This document shows, one piece after another, positions 57,795 to 64,000 of a stretch of DNA of 64,000 nt. Source of the stretch: JAITVM01 sp031551135 (GTDB taxonomy: Bacteria > Bacillota > Clostridia > Lachnospirales > JAITVM01). The first letter of the stretch is position 1. Every line of letters begins with the position of its first letter. The notes beneath the pieces were generated by a model that worked only from the letters and a program-made list of their open reading frames with translations, ran no database searches and was not told the origin of the DNA. The stretch is taken from NCBI GenBank assembly GCA_031551135.1, contig JAVBOA010000003.1, positions 77,797 to 141,796 on the forward strand. The letters are read 5' to 3'. Position numbers and translations under genes: made by a program.

Positions 57795-58010
57795 ATGGAT
57801 GACAGTTTGTTTGTACGACATTGTCCAATAAGGATAATGAATGGTGAAAAAATAGAAGCGATGGGTGTAAAAACTTATCTTAATGAAGAAGATTACACAA
57901 AAGAAATGGATATTATGGCAAGTGCTTTTGAACATTTGAAAGATGCAATGAGAGAAGCCAAAAGAGTCGCTAAGATGTCTCAACTTCCTTATGTTGGAAT
58001 AGTCAAATAA
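57795..58010 (+). CDS. Unknown small protein
   Basis: 71 aa, ATG after GAGAGGGTG. It has LFVRHCPIRIMNGEKIEAMGVKTYLNEEDYTKEMDIMASAFEHLKDAMREAKRVAKMS; the second half is an amphipathic helix. Unknown. Confidence 0.5.
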   Translation: MDDSLFVRHCPIRIMNGEKIEAMGVKTYLNEEDYTKEMDIMASAFEHLKDAMREAKRVAKMSQLPYVGIVK

Positions 58011-58054
58011 AGTTCCACTTTGGTAGGTTAAGCAAATATAGGGGGGAATGAAAT

Positions 58055-58534
58055 ATGAAATTAGGAGCAAATATATGTACATTTAAAAATACTATTATGT
58101 TGATTTTGCAAACGGATTTGAAAGTTGGGAATTATTTATATTATATCAAAATTGAGTTTTGCAAGATTTTTTGTAATTGCCCATTACGTGGAAGAATTAA
58201 AAAAATTGAAGTCTCTGGAGGTGGTATTTCACTTGATTTAGATTCTCCAAAGTGTAAGGGTGAAACAAATTTTATATATGGCAAGAACTACATTGAAGTT
58301 GAAAAATACGGTTACCGATCTGAATCTGTCACAAGATTTGTTAGTAAAGATAAATTTTCATTTGGCATAAAAGTCAAGGATGACCGCATGGGATTGGATA
58401 GATTTAGCGTGACTAATCATAGATTTGCTGAAAAGCAACACTCCAGAACAAGTGAAGAATCCGAAGTGTTTTTCAATACGTTAAATTCCAAAACATTGAA
58501 AAAAAGAGATGAATTATGGAATCAATTTAATTAA
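58055..58534 (+). CDS. Unknown basic protein
   Basis: 159 aa, ATG after GGGGGGAATG. Beta-rich middle (GRIKKIEVSGGGISLDLDSPKCKG..NFIYGKNYIEVEKYGY) and a charged helical end (ESEVFFNTLNSKTLKKRDELWNQF). More basic than its neighbours. Unknown. Confidence 0.5.
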   Translation: MKLGANICTFKNTIMLILQTDLKVGNYLYYIKIEFCKIFCNCPLRGRIKKIEVSGGGISLDLDSPKCKGETNFIYGKNYIEVEKYGYRSESVTRFVSKDKFSFGIKVKDDRMGLDRFSVTNHRFAEKQHSRTSEESEVFFNTLNSKTLKKRDELWNQFN

Positions 58535-58585
58535 CAAAATAATTATATTAGTATGTTTTTAACTAGATGAGATGGGGGCGTAAAC

Positions 58586-58729
58586 ATGAGTAAAAATAAA
58601 AATGAAATTATTGACATCTTAAATATTGCTATGAATTTGTTGGAGGGCAATGAAGTTTCGGACGAAATATTTGATATCATTAAGCAATTAGAAGATGAGT
58701 GGGAAGGACAATTTGAAGATATTTTTTAG
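58586..58729 (+). CDS. 47-aa acidic helical protein
   Basis: ATG 58586 after ATGGGGGCG. Product MSKNKNEIIDILNIAMNLL followed by an acidic helix (VSDEIFDIIKQLEDEWEGQF). Short, but with a fair ribosome site and clean frame. Confidence 0.45.
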   Translation: MSKNKNEIIDILNIAMNLLEGNEVSDEIFDIIKQLEDEWEGQFEDIF

Positions 58730-58782
58730 ACCACTGTTGAAGAAAAGAATAGGTTCATAAAACTTTGAAAGGAGGTGTAATT

Positions 58783-58989
58783 TTGTTTTTGAATTTCATA
58801 TATAGACCAGACGATGCTTCAATTAGAGTTTGGAAAAAGGAAGTTGTTAGCGCATTTGAACTCTTCACTACAATCTCTGCCGGTAGCATGTATATCTCCA
58901 ATGATGAGGTATTACAGATTTGTCAGAGGTGGCTTGATGACAAAGGATTACTTGATGTAGAATACAAGGTACTTGTCGATTTACATTAA
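58783..58989 (+). CDS. Unknown small protein (TTG start)
   Basis: 68 aa. A TTG lies 5 nt after AAAGGAGGTG, the strongest ribosome site nearby. The product contains FIYRPDDASIRVWKKEVVSAFELFTTISAGSMYISNDEVLQICQRWLDDKG. Unknown. Confidence 0.5.
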   Translation: MFLNFIYRPDDASIRVWKKEVVSAFELFTTISAGSMYISNDEVLQICQRWLDDKGLLDVEYKVLVDLH

Positions 58990-58990
58990 A

Positions 58991-59007
58991 GAAATATTAT
59001 CAATATT
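58991..59007 (+). promoter_or_regulatory. 17-bp phage motif abutting a ribosome site
   Basis: GAAATATTATCAATATT, 2 mismatches to consensus, immediately followed by AAAGG of the 59022 gene. Confidence 0.45.
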
Positions 59008-59021
59008 AAAGGTATGAAATT

Positions 59022-59636
59022 ATGAAAAAATACAGCGGATCTTTTAAGAGCTATTCGATAGATGAGCTTTCAGAAAAGGCTAAAGAAAATGCCTACAATA
59101 AATGGTATCAACATGCGGATTATCCTTGTGGTTCTGACGCTGAAGGAACTCTGAAAGAGTTTTGTAGATTATTTGATGTTAAAGTAACAAAATGGAAATT
59201 TGACGCTTACAGCCATGATTACAGGTTTTCAATTGAAAACGATAACGTTGAGGGGTTAAGAGGAATTAGGCTGGCAACTTATATCTGGAATAACTATGCA
59301 AAATATATCACGAAAGGCGAGTACTACCATAAAAAAGGAAAATCCAGACGCAGCAAAGTTAATATGAGTATGCAAGATTGCCCACTTACTGGCTATTGCC
59401 TTGATTGCGATATTCTTGATTCGATAATCGACTGCTTGCATTATACGCGATTGTACGAAGGCTATGAGCAATTAGTAAATGAATGCTTGAACACATTCTT
59501 CAAGGCATGTTCAGAAGATGCTGGATGGTGTACAAGTGAGGAATACTTCATTGATGAAGCTCATGCTAATGAATACGAATATGACAAAAATGGAAATGTT
59601 TTCAGTTTGCCGATAGGGTTTCAAGAGACAGTGTAA
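59022..59636 (+). CDS. Conserved phage/mobile-element accessory protein of unknown function
   Basis: 204 aa, ATG after AAAGGTATGAAATT. The start SFKSYSIDELSEKAKENAYNKWYQ is a pattern seen in many proteins of Bacillota phages and conjugative elements with no known role. It is Cys- and Tyr-rich (CPLTGYCLDCDILDSIIDCLHYTRLYEGYEQLV). Preceded by the phage motif. Confidence 0.6.
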   Translation: MKKYSGSFKSYSIDELSEKAKENAYNKWYQHADYPCGSDAEGTLKEFCRLFDVKVTKWKFDAYSHDYRFSIENDNVEGLRGIRLATYIWNNYAKYITKGEYYHKKGKSRRSKVNMSMQDCPLTGYCLDCDILDSIIDCLHYTRLYEGYEQLVNECLNTFFKACSEDAGWCTSEEYFIDEAHANEYEYDKNGNVFSLPIGFQETV

Positions 59637-59650
59637 AGGGGATTTTTGCA

Positions 59651-59905
59651 ATGAATAGAATAAAATTATTTTTTCAAAGTGGACTTGCATGGTTGTGCGA
59701 GATTATACTTGAAACCGATTGTGACAACATTGACCGGCTGGACATCATGTGGTTACTTGACGAGAACAAAGATATGTTACGTAAGGAACTTCAAACATTC
59801 ACAATTGATGATTTGGATGAAGATGAGATTAATTCATATATTCCAATCAATGGCGGCGAGTTCTATGTAATGCCACTGGAACGAATTGAATTAATCAAAG
59901 CATAA
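59651..59905 (+). CDS. Unknown small acidic protein
   Basis: 84 aa, ATG after AAGGGGAT. It contains RIKLFFQSGLAWLCEIILETDCDNIDRLDIMWLLDENKDML and an acidic DDLDEDEINSYIPINGGEFYV. Unknown. A parallel frame at 59679 is a shadow. Confidence 0.5.
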   Translation: MNRIKLFFQSGLAWLCEIILETDCDNIDRLDIMWLLDENKDMLRKELQTFTIDDLDEDEINSYIPINGGEFYVMPLERIELIKA

Positions 59906-59922
59906 AATAAACTAATCTAATC

Positions 59923-59939
59923 GATACATTATAAATAAT
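59923..59939 (+). promoter_or_regulatory. 17-bp phage motif abutting a ribosome site
   Basis: GATACATTATAAATAAT, immediately followed by GGAGG at 59940, 9 nt before the ATG at 59953. Confidence 0.5.
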
Positions 59940-59952
59940 GGAGGAACGAAAT

Positions 59953-60579
59953 ATGGGATACACAATTAATGGAGTTACATACAGCTACGACAGTGAAGCT
60001 AATCAACGCATTAAGCAAAAATTTGTTAATAGAGAGGTATATTCTCATGTCGGTACAATGGTTGAATACATTCTCAGCAAATCCTATGAGGAAAGAGATA
60101 TCCCTTTCTCTTGGGATGATGTTACAAATCTATACAGACCATATTGCCCAGAGTGTGGCGACAGCGCAGGATTCGAAGACATTACGGCATATAAGTGCGG
60201 CAACTGTGATGAAATATTCGAGGAAAAACCCGTGACATGTTCATGCTATGACGAGGATGATGACGAACCTTATGAGGATTTATTTGAGGAAATCGATGCA
60301 TACAAATGTGAAAACTGCGGGCACATCGTTGAAGATAAAGATGATTTGGACAATGAAAACGCTGAAATTTTTGAGTGGTACATTGTGTCGAGTTTCCTTT
60401 GTGGAAAACTTGAGGAACACGGGGAGCCGGTAATATCTGATGAAGATATCTGGGGAAGAACCTGCACTGGTCAGAGCATTATGCTTGACGGTGTAATCAC
60501 AAGGATTTGTTACGAAATGGGCATCTTGGAAGGTCAGAAATATGATTGGAGTGAGCAGGATGGATCAAGAACTGCATAG
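59953..60579 (+). CDS. Double zinc-ribbon acidic protein
   Basis: 208 aa from ATG 59953 after GGAGG. Two zinc ribbons: CPECGDSAGFEDITAYKCGNCDE and the CSC / CENCGH cluster, separated by a very acidic stretch (YDEDDDEPYEDLFEEID). The C-terminus has EWYIVSSFLCGKLEEHGEPVI..WGRTCTGQSIMLDGVI, a pattern shared by small antirestriction-like or accessory proteins. The last 20 nt overlap the next gene. Nucleic-acid mimic or binding role is possible, unproven. Confidence 0.6.
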   Translation: MGYTINGVTYSYDSEANQRIKQKFVNREVYSHVGTMVEYILSKSYEERDIPFSWDDVTNLYRPYCPECGDSAGFEDITAYKCGNCDEIFEEKPVTCSCYDEDDDEPYEDLFEEIDAYKCENCGHIVEDKDDLDNENAEIFEWYIVSSFLCGKLEEHGEPVISDEDIWGRTCTGQSIMLDGVITRICYEMGILEGQKYDWSEQDGSRTA

Positions 60580-61255
60580 GAACGAATTTCTCAGGGTGTT
60601 CAATTCACTGTGCGAAAGGCATCCAAAATTTTCAGTTTGGAGCGACTTCATCAGCCTTTCTGCATACTCGTTCAGCAATGCCTTAGAGTTCCGGCAGGAC
60701 AGAGAAGATCAATATCTCTCAATTATCAAGAAGTATTCTAAGGACGAAGCAAACAAATTTCCTGAGTTGTTGGCGCATACAACGAACGCTATGGATTCTG
60801 ATAGGCATCAAGATTTTTTGGGTCAGCTATATATGGATTTCGGATTTGGCGACAAGAAAAAAGGGGAATACTTTTCCCCTTATAGTGTCGCTGAGCTGAT
60901 GACATCTTTGACTGCAAGTGAGGGAGATGACAATAGTGGCTACGTCACAGTAAATGATCCCTGCTGCGGATCAGGTGTGATGTTCATAGCAATGGCCAAT
61001 AAGTTAATCAAAGATGGGAAGAACCATCATTTCGATATGCTCGCCATTGGAAGTGACAGTGATCCCTGTATCGCATTAATGTGCTACATTCAGCTCTCCC
61101 TACTCGGCTGCGCAGGATATGTTTGCATTAGAAATGCATTAACCGAGCCGATTACAGGTAAGTTATTACAGCCGCCAGAGGACGCATTTAAAACACCGAT
61201 GCTCTATCATGAGATTTGGGCGACCAGAAAACTTCTTGAAAAAATTAGAATTTAA
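60560..61255 (+). CDS. N6-adenine methylase-like protein lacking the NPPY motif
   Basis: 231 aa from ATG 60560 after GGAGTGAGCAG. It has a type I HsdM-like N-terminus (FLGQLYMDFGFGDKKKGEYFSPYSVAELM) and SAM motif I (VNDPCCGSGVMFIAMAN). The expected catalytic NPPY/F is not seen; the matching area reads LTEPITGKLLQPPEDAF and the protein ends soon after. It resembles a known mobile-element group of short methylase-like proteins. It may bind SAM without methylating, or methylate by a variant site. Confidence 0.75.
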   Translation: MDQELHRNEFLRVFNSLCERHPKFSVWSDFISLSAYSFSNALEFRQDREDQYLSIIKKYSKDEANKFPELLAHTTNAMDSDRHQDFLGQLYMDFGFGDKKKGEYFSPYSVAELMTSLTASEGDDNSGYVTVNDPCCGSGVMFIAMANKLIKDGKNHHFDMLAIGSDSDPCIALMCYIQLSLLGCAGYVCIRNALTEPITGKLLQPPEDAFKTPMLYHEIWATRKLLEKIRI

Positions 61256-61262
61256 CTTTATA

Positions 61263-61279
61263 GAAATGATTTCAATATT
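61263..61279 (+). promoter_or_regulatory. 17-bp phage motif abutting a ribosome site (divergent copy)
   Basis: GAAATGATTTCAATATT followed directly by GGAG of the 61292 gene. 5 mismatches to the consensus but the same placement as other copies. Confidence 0.35.
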
Positions 61280-61291
61280 GGAGTGATAAAA

Positions 61292-61477
61292 ATGAACCAA
61301 AAGGAATGTATTCTGACTAAGCTTCTCAACTGCGGAAACGGAAAAATTATTGATTTAGGTCAAGAGGCAGTTTTGGCTCTTGTTAAGTATTTTGAAGAAG
61401 TAACTGACTGCGAAAAGTGTAATGATAAGGATATGTGTGATCAAGTTAAATTTGATTGCCCTATGTGGAGCAAGTGA
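61292..61477 (+). CDS. Small Cys-rich protein
   Basis: 61 aa from ATG 61292, 8 nt after GGAG. Cys are placed as CEKCNDKDMC..CPMW near the end, a possible small metal site. Unknown. Confidence 0.5.
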   Translation: MNQKECILTKLLNCGNGKIIDLGQEAVLALVKYFEEVTDCEKCNDKDMCDQVKFDCPMWSK

Positions 61478-61489
61478 GGAGGTTTAAAA

Positions 61490-61966
61490 ATGCCATACAG
61501 ATTATACAACAAGGATGTCGCTGAAGGTTTTGTGGACTTCGACGATGAAAAATATTATATCCTCCATGAAAGAGTAATTGATGGAACAACTATTGCTGTG
61601 ATTTTCGATCAGGGTCGGTTCATTGTAGCCTACGGATTAGGCTATGAAGTATACAACAGCATCCATTGGGTGCAAGGATATTACTTTGACGATCTCTTGA
61701 CAGCGGTAGATAAATTTAAGAGCTACAAAGAGCGAACAGATGGCGAAAGAAAACATTGTGTGATAAAAAGTAAAGAGGATGATGAAGTATTATTCATTCT
61801 TGAAGTCAAAAACTATGATAGAGATTTTGAGTTGTCTTTACGGGAAGTACGAGACAAATACTATGAAAGCGATAACGGCTCGCTCCTTGATGATTTTGTA
61901 TTGGAAGCGTTGGAGGAAGCTGGATATGAGTACGAGTTCACTGGGTTCGAAGAATTCAATGTTTAG
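61490..61966 (+). CDS. Unknown acidic protein
   Basis: 158 aa, ATG after GAGGAGG. Beta-rich (LYNKDVAEGFVDFDDEKYYILHERVIDGTTIAVIFDQGRFIVAYGLGYEVYNSIHWVQGYYFDDLLTAVDKF) and acidic. This wording is shared by accessory proteins in large mobile elements. Unknown. Confidence 0.55.
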   Translation: MPYRLYNKDVAEGFVDFDDEKYYILHERVIDGTTIAVIFDQGRFIVAYGLGYEVYNSIHWVQGYYFDDLLTAVDKFKSYKERTDGERKHCVIKSKEDDEVLFILEVKNYDRDFELSLREVRDKYYESDNGSLLDDFVLEALEEAGYEYEFTGFEEFNV

Positions 61967-61980
61967 GGAGAGTTTTTTGT

Positions 61981-62025
61981 ATGGAATTGATTGAAGTAGA
62001 AAAAAGCAAAGGAGAATTCGTTTGA
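61981..62025 (+). CDS. Possible 14-aa leader peptide
   Basis: ATG 61981 after GGGAGAG encodes MELIEVEKSKGEFV; its TGA overlaps the TTG start of the next gene (TTGA). It could couple translation. Too short to be sure. Confidence 0.25.
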   Translation: MELIEVEKSKGEFV

Positions 62026-62360
62026 ATGAAAAAGAGCTGAAGAAAATAGTTGACTTAACTGAATCCTTGGACTGGGGCATAATCTACGAGAATGGAGAGT
62101 TCTCATTTTCAAAATATAGTCCTGCTGGACAGGATTTTAACATGTATATTACGGCAGATACCCTTGAAGAGCTGTCAGAGGAAATGAATGAGTATTATAA
62201 CGACTTTGACTGTTCGCAAGAAGCTTATATGTGGCTCGATTATTCTGGTCATGGAACAAATGGTGCGCCATACGAAATGAAAGATGTCTATGAAGATATG
62301 GAGGCTTGCCAAGAAATGATAAGAGAACTTGCAGGGGCGATCCAAAATCTCGCCGTATAA
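62022..62360 (+). CDS. Unknown acidic protein (TTG start)
   Basis: 112 aa. TTG lies 7 nt after AAAGGAG. It contains LDWGIIYENGEFSFSKYSPAGQDFNMYITADTLEELSEEMNEYYNDFDCSQEAYMWLD, a pattern also found in other phage accessory proteins. Unknown. Confidence 0.55.
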   Translation: MNEKELKKIVDLTESLDWGIIYENGEFSFSKYSPAGQDFNMYITADTLEELSEEMNEYYNDFDCSQEAYMWLDYSGHGTNGAPYEMKDVYEDMEACQEMIRELAGAIQNLAV

Positions 62361-62406
62361 AAGTTGTGTTTTATAGCATGAAATAAGAACAAATCTGAGG
62401 TGAAAA

Positions 62407-62844
62407 ATGAGAGTATATAAAATTTGGAATGTTGTTAATGTCGATATGTATAATTCAATCCTCGATCCGGCTTTCACTCTCGATGACGAAGAACTTTCGG
62501 AAAACGATTGGATAAAATTCGACAATAAATTGTACTCAAAATTTGTTTGCGAAAGAGCTGTCATCGAACTGAAGGAACTTTTATGTCAGTTGCCGGAAGA
62601 ACTCAAATGTGAGTATATTGAAGGATCGGCGTTTATAGATTCACCAGAGTTCTATAACTACCGTACAGATGAGTTCTGTTTCAAAATCAGATGTGAATCT
62701 GATATGACCGACAAGGAAATGCAAGAGTATTTCACAGAATTCTTTTTGGACGATTGGAACGCTGAATTTGGGTCAGCTTATGAGATTTACGAATACATAA
62801 GTGGAAATTATGGTGTTGGCGATTTTTATTATGAGGAGTTTTAA
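62407..62844 (+). CDS. Unknown acidic protein
   Basis: 145 aa, ATG after CTGAGGTGAAAA. Acidic with Tyr/Phe (YKIWNVVNVDMYNSILDPAFTLDDEELSENDW..., ending YEIYEYISGNYGVGDFYYEEF). Unknown. Confidence 0.5.
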   Translation: MRVYKIWNVVNVDMYNSILDPAFTLDDEELSENDWIKFDNKLYSKFVCERAVIELKELLCQLPEELKCEYIEGSAFIDSPEFYNYRTDEFCFKIRCESDMTDKEMQEYFTEFFLDDWNAEFGSAYEIYEYISGNYGVGDFYYEEF

Positions 62845-62846
62845 AG

Positions 62847-63014
62847 ATGGATTTAGAGACACTTTTGCGAAAACATTTTGGTCTAACAGATGATTTAAAC
62901 AGCAATTTCGGTGAGAAAGCGTATGAAAAAATGATACAATTCTTGTACGATTTGCATTTAATTACTAATAAATTTGATGCAAATTCCGTAATAACTGATT
63001 TGGACTCAATATAA
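62847..63014 (+). CDS. 55-aa helical protein
   Basis: ATG 62847, 8 nt after GAGGAG inside the end of the previous gene, which stops 3 nt before. Product MDLETLLRKHFGLTDDLNSN.. is helical. Its tight spacing supports it being real. Confidence 0.5.
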   Translation: MDLETLLRKHFGLTDDLNSNFGEKAYEKMIQFLYDLHLITNKFDANSVITDLDSI

Positions 63015-63041
63015 AAGACTTGTTTGGTAAGGAGGGTTTAT

Positions 63042-63284
63042 ATGAAACTTGATGATAGATATGTAGTAAATGTGGTGATAATTGAGGGATTTGAAGGTGG
63101 TTTAACGGGCGATTGTTATGATGATTTTTCTAAGTTCAAAAAAGAACATCCATACAGCACCTATAGATTTGGGTTTATTGTTTATGACACAAAAACTGGA
63201 TTTATTCCTGATGGTTGCAATGATTGGAATGATAGCCCAGAGGAAGCGATATTTGATTATTTTGATAATATTTCCGGTGTATAA
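63042..63284 (+). CDS. Unknown small acidic protein
   Basis: 80 aa from ATG 63042 after AAGGAGGG. It contains VNVVIIEGFEGGLTGDCYDDFSKFKKEHPYSTYRFGFIVYDTKTGFIPDGCNDW. Unknown. Confidence 0.5.
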   Translation: MKLDDRYVVNVVIIEGFEGGLTGDCYDDFSKFKKEHPYSTYRFGFIVYDTKTGFIPDGCNDWNDSPEEAIFDYFDNISGV

Positions 63285-63321
63285 AATACGAGTTTGGCGT
63301 TGTAATCAGCACAAATATTTA

Positions 63322-63350
63322 TTGACAATGTGATGACAGCGTGGTATAAT
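63322..63350 (+). promoter_or_regulatory. Consensus sigma-A promoter of the RelB/DinJ gene
   Basis: TTGACA (63322-63327), 17-bp spacer, TATAAT (63345-63350): a perfect match, 25 nt before the ATG. Confidence 0.85.
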
Positions 63351-63375
63351 TAAGCAAAAATTAGAAGGTGATTTT

Positions 63376-63654
63376 ATGGCTCAAACAAATGTTAATATAA
63401 GAATGGATGAAAATTTGAAGAAAGATTTTGACGAACTTTGTAGTGACTTAGGACTAACAATGACATCGGCATTCACAGTGTTTGCTAAGGCGGCTGTTAG
63501 ACAACAAAAAATCCCATTTGAAATCTCTAAAAACACTCCAAACGCAGAAACAATAGCAGCAATATTAGAAGTGCAAGAAATGCAGAAAGACTCGAATCGA
63601 AAACTTTATAATAGTTTTTCTGAGATATTAGAGGAGATAAAGAACTGCAATTAA
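63376..63654 (+). CDS. RelB/DinJ-family antitoxin
   Basis: 92 aa, ATG after AGAAGGTGA. The ribbon-helix-helix N-terminus (TNVNIRMDENLKKDFDELCSDLGLTMTSAFTVFAKAAVRQQKIPFEI) is unmistakable. The C-terminus (NAETIAAILEVQEMQKDSNRKLYNSFSEILEEI) is the toxin-neutralising tail. A YafQ/RelE-type toxin gene normally follows directly, but here an IS607-type element begins within about 65 nt. It represses its own promoter, by family analogy. Confidence 0.88.
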   Translation: MAQTNVNIRMDENLKKDFDELCSDLGLTMTSAFTVFAKAAVRQQKIPFEISKNTPNAETIAAILEVQEMQKDSNRKLYNSFSEILEEIKNCN

Positions 63655-63659
63655 AATAA

Positions 63660-64000
63660 TATAGAAATATATTGAATAAAATATAAAAAACTTGTATAAT
63701 TTTCTCGAGGTGAGAAAATTGGAAATATTAAAACCAAAACAAGTATCAGAAGAATTAAATGTAACTGTATGGACACTTCAGAATTGGGATAGGTTAGGAA
63801 AGCTAAAAGCTTACAGATATCCCGAAACAAATAGAAGATACTATACAAGAGAACAGATAGACGAGTTTTTAGGAAAGCGGAAACAATCTAAAAATGCAAA
63901 AACTATCATTTATTGCAGAGTCTCAAATCAAGGACAAAAGGATGATTTAAAGAATCAAATAGAATTTTTAAGAACATTTTGTAATGCAAAAGCTGAAATC
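63660..64000 (+). mobile_element. IS607-family element, left part, cut by window edge
   Basis: Begins somewhere between the antitoxin stop (63654) and the transposase start (63719) and runs out of the window. Identified from its serine transposase. A tnpB gene may follow outside. Confidence 0.65.
63719..64000 (+). CDS. tnpA: IS607-type serine recombinase TnpA, partial
   Basis: The gene begins at TTG 63719 after CGAGGTGAG and is open to the window end (94 codons). The N-terminal MerR-type helix-turn-helix is present: MEILKPKQVSEELNVTVWTL, then WDRLGKLKAYRYPETNRRYYTREQIDEFL. The serine recombinase catalytic start follows: TIIYCRVSNQGQKDDLKNQ, with the nucleophile Ser in CRVSNQGQ. This order (HTH first, catalytic domain after) is specific to the IS607 family. 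Confidence 0.9.
   Translation, partial: MEILKPKQVSEELNVTVWTLQNWDRLGKLKAYRYPETNRRYYTREQIDEFLGKRKQSKNAKTIIYCRVSNQGQKDDLKNQIEFLRTFCNAKAEI

Noticed and set aside
1..64000. CRISPR arrays and tRNA genes
   Set aside because: No regularly spaced repeats and no tRNA-like cloverleaf or CCA-ending segments were noticed by eye.

Overview
The window is an AT-rich stretch of a large tailed, probably temperate phage (or prophage) of a Bacillota host. Clostridia or Negativicutes are most likely, judging by strong AGGAGGTG-type ribosome sites, an LLH-type holin, a SleB-type lysin domain and a copper-amine-oxidase-N 'stalk' protein. No host housekeeping genes and no tRNAs were seen, and the element runs off both ends.

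Layout: nearly everything from 1 to 49.6 kb is on the minus strand and is read right to left. In transcription order it holds a tyrosine recombinase (48.8-49.6 kb), an unrecognised 366-aa protein, a Cys-rich protein, a 947-aa single-subunit RNA polymerase of the YonO/RDR-like two-barrel class, an HU protein, a metallophosphoesterase, a PIN-PhoH protein and a ClpP-like protease. A second tyrosine recombinase follows, split by an intact IS200/IS605 element (tnpA, tnpB). Next come the packaging and head genes (zinc-finger putative small terminase, TerL, portal, protease with a nested scaffold start, decoration protein, major capsid, connectors) and the tail genes (tail tube, RecU-like nuclease, lysis cassette, 2646-aa tape measure with M23 and SLT domains, Dit, Tal/spike). 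The left end holds adsorption-apparatus genes, including a protein built of about thirteen 20-aa repeats, two fibres sharing one N-terminal module, XkdX, a self-contained moron-like gene and a second amidase. The HU-polymerase pair and the M23+SLT tape measure recall Bacillus phage SPbeta (YonN/YonO, YomI).

From 49.6 to 50.9 kb lies a divergent control region with a sharp base-skew flip. From 50.9 kb to the right end the genes are on the plus strand: a sigma-region-4-like regulator, a roughly 620-nt stem-rich noncoding region (candidate large ornate RNA), toxin-antitoxin-like pieces (one with two in-frame stops), an antirepressor-like protein, many small unrecognised acidic proteins, a methylase-like protein, a RelB/DinJ antitoxin, and the start of an IS607-type serine transposase at the edge.

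How it may work together: a 17-bp element (consensus GATATATTATCAATAAT) recurs in gaps on both strands, often touching the ribosome site of the next gene, and is a candidate promoter or operator for the phage polymerase. The late operon is punctuated by strong intrinsic terminators, which makes sense if late transcription uses a polymerase or antitermination mode that ignores them. Several late genes seem to start at ATA, ATT or ATC placed 8 nt after an extended Shine-Dalgarno. All functional assignments are from reading motifs by eye; no searches were run.
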